DNA of 64,000 nt from Gnetum montanum (taxonomy: Eukaryota; Streptophyta; Gnetopsida; Gnetales; Gnetaceae): positions 220,705-284,704 of the forward strand of contig MNCI01027502.1 of NCBI GenBank assembly GCA_015680685.1. Direction: 5' to 3'. Both the position numbers and the translations under genes were made by a program. Below, one piece after another: positions 34,941 through 44,167 of the stretch. The notes under the pieces were generated by a model that was not told the origin of the DNA, searched no databases, and saw nothing but the letters and a program-made list of their open reading frames with translations. How positions within the stretch are numbered: the stretch's first letter is position 1; each line of letters starts with the position of its first letter.

Positions 34941-36933
34941 ATGTCTTCTTCTTCTTCTCACAAGAGCAATTCACCTAGGGATCATACAAAGAACAGTCAG
35001 CAATAAAAAAACATAACCTAAATCAACCGGTTCCTCAACAATATAGGTTGACACATAACCTAAATCACGATCAGGGTTGAAGCCATAACCTTGGTACATA
35101 GATCGTCATCACGATCAGGGTTGAAGCCATAGAAGAGAAGGCAAGAAACATCATCATGGCAATGGTTCTCCTTCTTCTTCCCCTTCATCACATCACTCAC
35201 CCTCTTCTTCCACATCTGGGCACAATTATCAAGAGCACAACGGAGAGGATAAAGGTAAGAGAAATGAGAGACCTCGACAAGAGAGTCGAGAGTGAGGACA
35301 AGGGCATGAATGAAGGGAAAGTAGGAAACAACGTAGACATCATAGACGTCATGAAAGAGATGATCATGACGAACCCCTACTTGCCACCAGAAGCATGCTA
35401 GATATTACAGAGGTAATAATAATGCCAACAAGGCAATTAAAAGATAGTCGGATCAAGCACTTAGACATGAAGAATATCCCATGCTTCGAAGGGGGATACA
35501 ATGCGGATCCGCAGAATCATTTATAGGCATTCCACGATTCCTACGCCTTGTAGAACATAGAAAACGAGTGGTAGAAACTAAATTTATTTCCCAGGACACT
35601 CATAAAGGAAGCAGAGAGTTGGTACTAGTCCTTAGAATCGAAAACCATTACGAGGTGGAGTACAATGTTAGAACTCTTCAACGATAAGTATCAAATGTAC
35701 TCTAGAGTGTCTAATTTGCATAAGAAGATCCAAGGATGGAAGCAAGGTACTCATGAATCCTTGGATGCTGCCATGGGCCGCTACTACACATTGTTACATC
35801 ATTGCCTGGGCCATGGTTATGCACAGTGGGATCAACTCCACCACATCGTAGATGGGCTAAGGTATGAAACTAGGAGAACTTTTGGGACTTATGCCTAAAG
35901 GAGACTATCAAAACTTAGATCCTATGAGATTCAAAAATTGTTGGAACAAGTAGCCAAAGAAGAAGGGGAGCTACGAACAAGGGAAAGTGTGGAAGAATAT
36001 AACCATGATCCCTCTCTTCGAAAGAAGGGAGTGAAATTTTACAATGAAGAGGATGAGTCACCAATCAAAGAGTTGGTGAATAGGAAAACCTTGCTGCTTC
36101 AGAAGCTAACAACTGAAGTAGCAGCTAAGGTAGAAGAAGTATGGAGCTCCTTAGCCAGTAAGATTGAAACTGTCCTGAAAATTGTACAAGATTCTAAGGA
36201 GGAACAAAGTAGTGACAAGAACAAGACAAAGCGGAGAGATTCAGGGCCTGCACATGACAAGGGTAAGGGAAAAATGAACATCTCTGATGAGGTTGTGGAA
36301 TCAGACACAGACGATGACCGTGGATGTGAGATTTGCCACTATGACCATCCTAAGGGATGTTGTCCAATCATCTCACATCTACAAGAGTCTAGGGTGTATG
36401 CACTTAACTTGAGACTCAACAAACGGTAGACACCTCGTAGGTTACCTTATCCTCAAGGTAACCCAAGATAGTTCCACCAACCATTGACATATTATCCAAG
36501 TGGAACTCCACCACAACCCATCAGACAACATCAGCAGTGGCAACACCCACAGTCATGGGGTATGCCACTGCCGAAACAACAGTACCCTTACCAGCAACCC
36601 GATCCATATGGTTATTATGTGCAGCAGCTGATTTCTCCAAGTGACTCTATGGGTCACACAACTCCCCAATGTCACTACCAAGTTTGGGAGTACTTTAGGA
36701 GGACTCTTTCTCCTCCCTACTCCATTCGCACCTCTTCCACTGATTGTTCCCATACCTCCTGCTCGAACAATGCAAGGGGAACTTCATACTCAACTGTAGC
36801 AACGAAACGCTATGAGAGCCGTAAACATTCAACCTGCTGTTGGTTCTGACAACTGTAAAAAGAGAAGACCTTTCTTCAGAACCAAAAGCCTAGACAAGCT
36901 CTCACAACAACAAGCGGTTGAGTCTATGATCAC
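34941..36933 (+). pseudogene. E8 gag (broken, cut by Tat array)
   Basis: I start it at the ATG at 34941 (MSSSSSHK). A 22-bp unit 'cacgatcagggttgaag...' is duplicated near 35067 and 35114 and shifts the frame. The core domain is 35460-35900: LELFNDKYQMYSRVSNL, GWKQGTHESLDAAMGRYY and HHIVDGLRYETRRTFGTYA. An open stretch (35938-36429) follows with a knuckle-like GCEICHYDHPKGCC (C-x2-C-x3-H-x3-C), shorter than the normal CCHC spacing. The tail is Pro/Gln/Tyr-rich. At 36933 the Tat LTR begins. Confidence 0.82.
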
Positions 36934-38514
36934 TGTAGCAACTGAAAATGTTGGTGGCTGAAAAACACTAAGGGGTCGAGGGGCATGACAGTCTCGACCT
37001 CATACCCACGGGAGGGCCATGTTGGGTGTGTGCAAATACGGGGCACCTTGAACGGTCTGGTCGATCAGACAGGGACTTAATTGGCATCTATATAGCCTTT
37101 TGCAACATATATTTTGAAATGGAAATGAAAATGCAAAGTAATGCTCGAAAGTAAATAAAGTAGAAAAGACAGTACAAAATGCAACAATAGGCAAGAAGAA
37201 AAGTAAAATGTAGTTAGAAAAATGCACCGCTCCGAAGCTGCAAGTTTGCTCTATCAGGGTCGATATAGTTGGTTGCATAGCGTGGTGGAGTGCACAGATC
37301 CTGAGAGTAACCAGGACATATAGAGCAAAATCAGTTATGTGCTTGAGCACGGACTTGGATGTTGACAATGCGGATATTCTACCAAGGTGGTAGAAGAAAG
37401 GTGGAACAAAATGCTAGCTAAAAATGCTAACTATTTGCAGTGTCAAACAGAAAGCTTACAATGCTTGATGTCACAATGCCAGAGAGAGGAGAAGTTTTTA
37501 GAATTCAAAAAATTCAAACCCTTTGAATACTATTTTCTAGGGTATTTATAGGACCGAGGGCATGCAAAAGGGACAATTTGGATGCCACATGCCTTGGGCC
37601 CACGTTGACTTGTTTGTGCTGCATGTGCCATGCATGACCATTGGGCTTGTGTGATTATTGTAATGTGAGCCTGCCATGCCATAATTATGCACCTGCCACA
37701 CCATAATTGCATCATCAGCATCTGGAGACATGTGCCAACGGTCCAATTAGGTAAAGTGCATTGATGTTGCACAACCACCTGCATGCCTTGTTGTGCTTTG
37801 TAGCGTAGCATGCTTGGCGTAGCGTAGCACCTTGTCATGTGTTCCACTACATGTGTGTTGTATGTTTGCTATGCTATGCTACGCTACGTAGCATAGCGAC
37901 TAGCCTTAGTTATGAAAACCTTGCCGATTTGCAAACTTTGCTTTTGCGAGACTTGAAAACTTGCTGATTTCTACCCTTTGAGCTACCTTCTTTCTCTTCT
38001 GTAGGATTGCTATGCCTCGCTACGCCATGTAGCTCAGCGTAGCATAGCAGCAGGCATGGTCTGCTGCTTCCTGACCGAAAGGGACATTGTTGCAGGACTT
38101 AAGGTTGACCAAGGGAATTAGTGGTATAGCTGTTGCCATGCTACACTATGCCTCATAGCGTAGCGTGGCACTTCATTCTGTAGTCACTTTTTGAAGCTTG
38201 CTACGCTACAAAGCGGGGCGTAGTGTAGCATATCAGACTTCGTGACTTAGAAAACTTGCCAAACTATTTTGCACATCCAGAATGCTACTGCCAAGTCCGC
38301 GTACCATTTTCTAAGTAGGCTGTTGATTGGGCAGGCTACTTGGATGGACAAGCAGGGTGACCCGTAGAGCTTGTTGATGCCCAAAGCAGACAATTTGCCG
38401 AACTGGTCAGCCTGGATTCAAAGCATTCTCCTCTCGAAGAACTATCATGTTGCTATGTAGATTGTAAGGCCCGGTGAAGCGAGAATGACTTCAAAATTTT
38501 TTTGGGGTGTTTCA
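36934..38514 (-). repeat. 3' LTR of Tat copy 1
   Basis: The left edge TGTAGCA is where homology with 52087 starts. The right edge is placed at TTTCA|TTGGCCCCTG, giving minus-strand LTR start TGAAACACCCC after purine tract CAGGGGCCAA, 1581 bp. On the minus strand TATAAATA is at 37550-37543. U3 (37800-38235) contains several inverted GCTACGCTA/TAGCGTAGC words. The open frames inside are not genes. Confidence 0.8.
37800..38235. repeat. Inverted GCTACGCTA motifs in Tat U3 (copy 1)
   Basis: At least four clusters, near 37800, 37868-37898, 38010-38050 and 38145-38232, combine GCTA(C/T)GCTA with its complement and could fold back. The core GCTACGCTACGTAGCATAGC at 37879-37898 is close to a perfect palindrome around TACGTA. 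Confidence 0.6.
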
Positions 38515-39559
38515 TTGGCCCCTGTTTGTTGACGTCTGGAGGATGGGCTTGATGGACGTTGACAAGGAATACGAAACACTGCAGTAGGAAAAATGTTGAG
38601 GTTGTTGCTTGGTGAGTGTCAAGACATTGCTTGGCCGTACTTGAGAGTGTTGCATTGGTCTTGTAGAGGTTAAGGTAGAGAGCAAAGATGATGTTTAGTA
38701 GAGTCCCACGTCAGAGTGCTCTGAGGGGCTTATTTGCATTTTCATCTTTGGCTAGCGCTGTTCTTCAACCTCTTGTAGAACAGGTGTCCCCTTCGTAGGA
38801 TGAGTTGTGTTACATCTGTGAAGGGTTTTCACCTACCTACAAATGTTTTCCATACGGTGAGTTGTGTTGTGCACATCATAGAATTTGCACTCTGAAGTAG
38901 CTAAGCTAGCCAAGGCACTCGCTTTGCGATGCTTTAGCAAGACGTGCCGCAGGGGCAAAGGTCTTGCTAGCTATTGGCATTGTTGCAACTCTTGGGCATT
39001 GTCACTAGCATGTGATGTCCAAAGCAGGAAGGCCAGCAGCAGCCTTAGCAGCACCGATGTGGAGGAGCTGGCCTCCAAGGCACCAGGAGTTGTTGTGGGT
39101 GTAGATGCTCTAAAATCCCTACCAAAGGCATGCATGCTCAGTTCAGCTATGGGATCAGCTACCACATAGCTAAATGCCATGCGAGCCAAGGCATTGGCAG
39201 GGGATTGGAGAGTAACAATATTGTGGCTAGGCCACAATACTGCTGGTACTCCATATGTAGGAACTAGTCCAGGAACTACCATTAGGGCGATGGGCCGTGG
39301 TGACAGTAGGTTCAGAGGGCCAGTATGATGCCATATGGCATCTTCGGAGGGTTAGCATGATGCCAAGGGTGGCGACATCGTGTGTGTCCCAAACCAAGTT
39401 CTGATTGCGTCGTGAACTACATTTTGGAACTGCGACGTCCCACTCACACATTTGCACAGTGCATGCTCGTTTGATGCATACTTGACGTAGATGCACGTTG
39501 GGGATGTGATGCAAACCCAGTTTAAGGTCTTGGTAGACCATGTGATGGTTTAAGGTCCC
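38515..39559 (-). other. Tat copy 1 3' region
   Basis: Lies between integrase and the 3' LTR. It aligns throughout with 53661-54690 of copy 2. The purine tract is at 38515-38524. The longer frames (38885-39586) are not kept open in copy 2. No function is seen. Confidence 0.6.
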
Positions 39560-39785
39560 AGCTGATCGTACATGCCAGTTTAACATTGTTGCGGATGAGT
39601 AGTGCTAGTTTATAGTCATAGTGGAGTAGCAGTGCTAGTTTTACGTCGTAGCGAACGGTTGCCACTAGTTTAACGTCGTAGTGGATGTTGCTCGATGCTT
39701 CTAGTTTATCGTCATTGCAGATGCTGCTTGGTGCGATTTCCAATTCATCATCATAGTGGATGGTGCTTGTTGTTGCCATTATGCT
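39560..39785 (-). repeat. Tandem array coding a YDVKLA-type peptide repeat (copy 1)
   Basis: About seven units of 30-36 bp built on 'ctagtttaacgtcgtagcgga'. On the minus strand they stay open as repeated HYDDKLA/YDVKLA/HYDYKLA peptides directly after the integrase end. Copy 2 has the same array open at 54941-54720. It could be a C-terminal extension of pol or simply the hypervariable 3' repeats known in Tat elements. Confidence 0.65.
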
Positions 39786-40935
39786 TTAGACATAGTATGA
39801 ATATAGATAGGAGTCATTCACCAAGTTGGTGAGCTCATTGCCGTCGATGTCTGCCAGCTTGAAGGCTCCATTCCTGAAGGCTTTAGTGACCATGTAAGGA
39901 CCTTCCCAATTGGTTGAGAATTTGCTTACATGCTCGCAGAAGGCCTTGAGGATGAGGTCTCCCTTCTGCACTAGCCATTGATGCGGGTCTGTACGGTGCT
40001 TTTGATATTGTTCGCTCTGGTAGTGCTTGATGCATATTAGTGTCTTTCCATGCTCCTCCTCCACTGAGTCGAGGTCTATGGTTTGTGACTCGTTGTTCTG
40101 GGCTTCACTCACAACATCGAATAGGATCATCTAGAGTGATGGTACCTACAACTCAAGAGGTAATACAGCTTCAGATCCATAAAGAAGACTGTAAGGGGTC
40201 TTACTTGTTGCAGTTCTGCACGTTGTTCTGTAAGCCCAGAGGACGTAGAGGATTTGCTCATTCCACCGCCTCTTGTTGTTGGTAAGAATCGACTTCAGCA
40301 AGTTGATGATGAACTTATTTGTAGCCTCCGCCTGCCTGTTCCCCTATGGATAATAAGGGGAAGAAAATGATTGTTTAATGCCTAGACTGCTATAGAAGGT
40401 TCAGGTTTCCATACTATTGAACTGTGGCATTGTCAATCACAATAGTCATTGGAAGCCCAAACCTTGTTACGATGTTGTCAAGGATGAAATGGAAGATTTG
40501 CTGAGACGTCATCTTCCTCAAGGGAATGGCTTCCACCCATTTAGTAAAATACTCAGTGGCAGTGATAATGAAGCTGTGCCCTGCAGAGGACTTAGGTGTG
40601 ATAGGCCCTATGAGGTCTAATCCCCATCATTGGAAGGGCCACATGATTGACGATGGGTGTAGGTCTGTAGGCGAGATGTGTATGAGATTTGCATATCTCT
40701 GGCACGTGTCGCACGTCTTGACTTTCGATAGGCAGTCACGCTCCATGTAGGGCCAATAGTACCCTAGGCATCTAATCTTGGTAGCCATAGCCCTGGGTGC
40801 TATATGTCCACCGCAAAGTCCCTCATGAATTTCATTAACTACCTTCTACGCCTGCTCACCACCCACACATGCCAACAATATCCTATTATAGGAACATCAG
40901 CACAGGGCGTCATTTTCCATGAGCACATATTATCG
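39786..40935 (-). pseudogene. Tat copy 1 integrase (broken)
   Basis: On the minus strand: HEGLCGGHIAPRAMATKI and CDTCQRYANLIH (HHCC zinc region), a TGA before WGLDLIGPITPK (first D, 40627), FTKWVEAIPL, FGLPMTIVIDNAT (second D kept, near 40440) and in another frame QAEATNKFIIN (E kept, near 40320). The C-terminal end has GPYMVTKAFRNGAFKLADIDG (39900-39830). All three catalytic residues are present, unlike the Athila-like copies, but the frame is not. Confidence 0.85.
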
Positions 40936-41510
40936 AGCATGCTTATGGATTGCATCTCTTTGGGAATATGTCAATCCACCTAGGGGCTTGCCATGCTGTA
41001 GGTAAGTTTTAATGTTGACATACCACTTCGGGATATCCGCAGCACTGACAGAGGCCACGTGTTCTGCCTGAGTGATCAGCTCTGCGCACTCTGTAATCGA
41101 GGTTGGTAGGTTTTCCAACGAATGTGACGGAATGTTTAACACAAGGGTAGCTAAGGCATCTACCATGCTGTTCTCATTGCATGGCATGTGTTGCACATCT
41201 GTGGTTGCAAATTACTTAAGAAGGGTTTTCGCCAGGTCACAGTAGGGTTGCAGGTGCATAGCCTTATAGGCGTAGACCTCGGTGATTTGATTCACAACTA
41301 GTTGTGAATCTCCCTGAATTGCCAGGTGTTGTATGCATAGCACTTGAGCAGTTAAGAGGCCTCTAAGTAGCCCCTCGTATTCTGCCACCTTGTTGGTGCA
41401 AGGGAATGCAAATCGATAAGCAGATGGATGCATTTCCCTATAAGGGAATGTGATTATGGCAGCAGCGCTACGTCCTCGCACGGTTGAGGCACCATCGAAA
41501 TGTAAGGTTG
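40936..41510 (-). pseudogene. Tat copy 1 second (archaeal-type) RNase H (broken)
   Basis: On the minus strand: HFDGASTVRGR (first D, near 41490), NKVAEYEGLLRGLL (E), IQGDSQLVVNQI (D) and HMPCNENSMVDALATL (last acidic position, near 41150). This extra RNase H between the classical RNase H and integrase is a known mark of Tat-lineage elements. It is nearly intact except for a stop between the two open pieces (41212). Confidence 0.85.
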
Positions 41511-41990
41511 CTTCGTAATGTGATAGGATAATGTTGACATTTCTAATGTATTCATTTGGGAATTTGGGGTCTATGGTTGCCTGGTCATTAACTGGAGAGG
41601 CGGTGAGTTAGGTCGCTATGGCTTGACCCTTTGTCGATGATTGACTTACATAGCGTAAATCAAACTCCACGGTTATTGCCTTCCATCAAGCTACCCTACT
41701 ACTTTCGTATAAGTTGTTAGTGATAGCCTAAAGTATATTGCTTTTGCAAAGGATGTTAGTTGTACTACAGAACAGGTAATGCCACCACATTTTTAGTGCG
41801 AACACTAAGGCTAGGAAATTCCTCTCCACTTCGTTGTATTTCACCTCATGCGCTATTAGCACATGGCTCAGGTAATACACTGGTATCTCAGAACCATCGT
41901 CTCGCTTCTGACATAGCAGTGTCGCGAAAAATGAGTCGGAGGTGGTGAGGTAGATAAAGAAGGGTTGATCCCTTTGTGGTGGATGCATAG
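41511..41990 (-). pseudogene. Tat copy 1 classical RNase H (broken)
   Basis: On the minus strand: FFIYLTTSDSFFATLLCQ (first D position decayed), VYYLSHVLIAHEVKYNEVERNFLALVFAL (E), then decayed text with stops at 41730-41728, 41688-41686 and 41610-41608. All three stops are also present in copy 2. Such a degenerate classical domain is usual in elements with a second RNase H. Confidence 0.75.
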
Positions 41991-43253
41991 TCGGGAGGTG
42001 TGAGAGTTCCTTCTTCAGGTCGTTGAAGGCTTGTTGACACTGGGTTGTCCATTTGAAGTTAACCCCCTTCTTTAGAAGATGTTGCATGGGGTGTAACTCA
42101 TCGATCAACCTTGCTATAAACTTTCGAATGAATTGCACTCTACTTTGCAAACCACGTAAGTCCTTAAGGTTTGTGGGAGATGCTAGCTTGGCAATGGCCT
42201 TGACTTTATTAGGGTCCACCCGTATTCCGGCCTCCGATACTATGAACCCTAACATGCATCCAGTTTTCACCCCGAGGATGCACTTCTTAGGATTGAGGCG
42301 TAAGTTGTGCATTTGGCAACATTTGAGGACTACCTCTAGATCGTGTGGGTGATCAGTTGCCTCCTTGGACTTGACTGCTATATCATCCACATAGTCGTTT
42401 AATGTTTCTAGGATGTAGTCACTGAAAATGTAAGTCATGGCTTGCTGGTAGGTTGCTCTAGCATTCTTGAGCCTGAAGGACATTATGGTATAATAGAAGG
42501 TCCCCCATGGGGTCATGAAGGTTGTTGATAGTTGGTGCTTTGGGTTAATGAAGATTTGGTTGTATCTGGAGAAACCATCCATGAAGGATAGCAGATCATG
42601 GCCAGCTGTGGTGTCGATGAGCTAATCAATGCTTGGAAGTGGGAAGTTTTCCTTGATTGTTGCCTTGTTCAAGTCCCGAAAGCCTATACAGATCTGTATT
42701 CCTCCTGTTTTCTTCGAAACCACAACAACGTTGGACACCCACTCTGAGTAGTCAACTACGTAGATGAAGTCTACTTGGTATAGCTTGATGATTTCATCCC
42801 TCACAGCTAGTGCGATTTCTGGCTTTCGTTTGAGAGCCTTCTTCTTGACTGCCTTTATGTGTGTGTCTAGGACGATGTTGTGCTTAATCAGCCGTGGGTC
42901 CAGACCCGGCATATCACTGTACGACCATGTGAAGACATCGATGTTGTCTTGTAGAATCTTAGCTATGCTTTCGTGTGTTTGCGTGTCTAGGAGGGAGCTG
43001 AGTCTTAGCATTTTCACCTCCCCTTTTGACGTGGTCATAGGTGTTTTGACGAGAGGGTCCTCGATTACATCCCTAGCCTCTAAGTCTAGGGCTTGGGCCA
43101 GTTTGGGGATGCTTCTAAGGCTACTATAGTGCTAGTTGTGGTCCACCCCCAGTTGATCATGTTAGGGTTCAACTGTCTCGTGAGCTTGCCTTGTGGTCCT
43201 GCTAACGCTAAAGGCGTGGAAAGGTCACGATGGATTCCCATCTCTTGCTTGAC
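41991..43253 (-). pseudogene. Tat copy 1 reverse transcriptase (exon 2 start; broken)
   Basis: On the minus strand, from the predicted splice acceptor: VKQEMGIHRDLSTPLAL, a 13-bp deletion near 43090 that shifts the frame, TTSKGEVKMLRLSSLL, ILQDNIDVFTWSYSDMPG, WVSNVVVVSKKTGG, FPLPSID then TAG (42624-42622), FMDGFSRYNQIFINP, TPWGTFYYTIM and the catalytic YVDDIAVKSK near 42394-42365. PTNLKDLRGLQSRVQFIRKF follows. The motifs are of the Tat type. A 284-codon stretch (42582-41728) is open. Confidence 0.88.
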
Positions 43254-43258
43254 CTGTC

Positions 43259-44009
43259 ATCATAAGATGAAAGCCTAGTTAAGAGGCATCTTTCAGCAAA
43301 GATTATGTTTAACGAAAGTTTTCAAAGCAATGATGAGAGGCAACTTGTGAAGTGTGAGGATGTAAAGATTGCAAGTTTTCCAGTTTAGGATTATGGCGGA
43401 CTACCAAGGCACAAGAGCGTAGAACTACTAAAGGTGTAAAACTACTGATGTAAAGTGTGAGGTTGTGTGATTGTCGATATGAAAATGCCAAACTACTAGG
43501 TTAGTGTTATTTCGGATTGCCAAATTATAACATGCAAAATCTTAATATGCAAAATAATAGTATACGAAACAGAAAACTGCACGTATGAGAAATAACAAAT
43601 CGCCAATGCAAAAATACGAACTGCAGACATGAAAACATGAAACTGCTAGAAATTTCGCTACCGCTAATGTGGAAGAATATGCGAAAATCGTCGATGTAAG
43701 TATGTGGTGTTGTTAGTTTAACGTCGTTGCGGACCATGAAGGCAACAGGTTGAAACTGCTAGTTTAGAGTCTTTCTGGACTGGTTGTATTGGGATTTTCT
43801 AGGATTACTAGTTTAAGGTCTTATCGGATGTTTAATAAAAAAAAATATATTTTTTTGTTTTTGGGAGAGTAAATAGTTGGCTTGAAGCGTGTCAAGGCTT
43901 TAATGCTAATAGTGCTACGATGTTATGGCAAGCATGCTACGCTGTACAACGTGCTCCACATTAATCAGAGAGAGAGAGAGGCAAGTTTCCTCATCTTGTC
44001 ATTATGGCC
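43259..44009. other. Upstream noncoding part of the antisense gene, copy 1
   Basis: No ORF. It carries dispersed 'ctagttta.ggtc.tatcgga'-type words (43378, 43717, 43756, 43810) related to the array at 39560-39785, and a GA run near 43971. It aligns with 58420-59171. Confidence 0.6.
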
Positions 44010-44016
44010 ATAAATA
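44010..44016 (+). promoter_or_regulatory. TATA-like box of the antisense gene, copy 1
   Basis: ATAAATA in 'ggccataaatagggg', about 150 bp before the ATG at 44168 and about 30 bp after a GAGAGAGAGA run. Copy 2 has the same box at 59172-59178. Confidence 0.45.
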
Positions 44017-44167
44017 GGGGTTAAACCTTGGCAATTGGCCCATTTTCACTGTAAGAGCACAGAGCCTTCATCGGATCACAAGGCGATTTTGGATTGTGAA
44101 GAAATTGTATTAATTAACTAGTAAGGTGAGGTTTTACAGCAAAAGGTGTGAATCTGCAAGCAGGAAA

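Larger units (their letters stand above)
33889..36933 (+). mobile_element. E8: 5' half of Athila-like element
   Basis: The best preserved LTR of the family, then PBS and most of gag. It is interrupted at 36934 by the Tat array, just before the protease would start. The rest lies beyond the window. Confidence 0.85.

Noticed and set aside
37000-37847. Minus-strand frames of 122 and 105 codons in the Tat LTR
   Set aside because: They are inside R-U3 of an LTR and are only partly kept in 52267-52599. An LTR origin is enough to explain them.
37800-38235. CRISPR-like or bacterial inverted repeats
   Set aside because: Units are irregular, have no constant spacers and lie in an LTR U3 of a plant retrotransposon.
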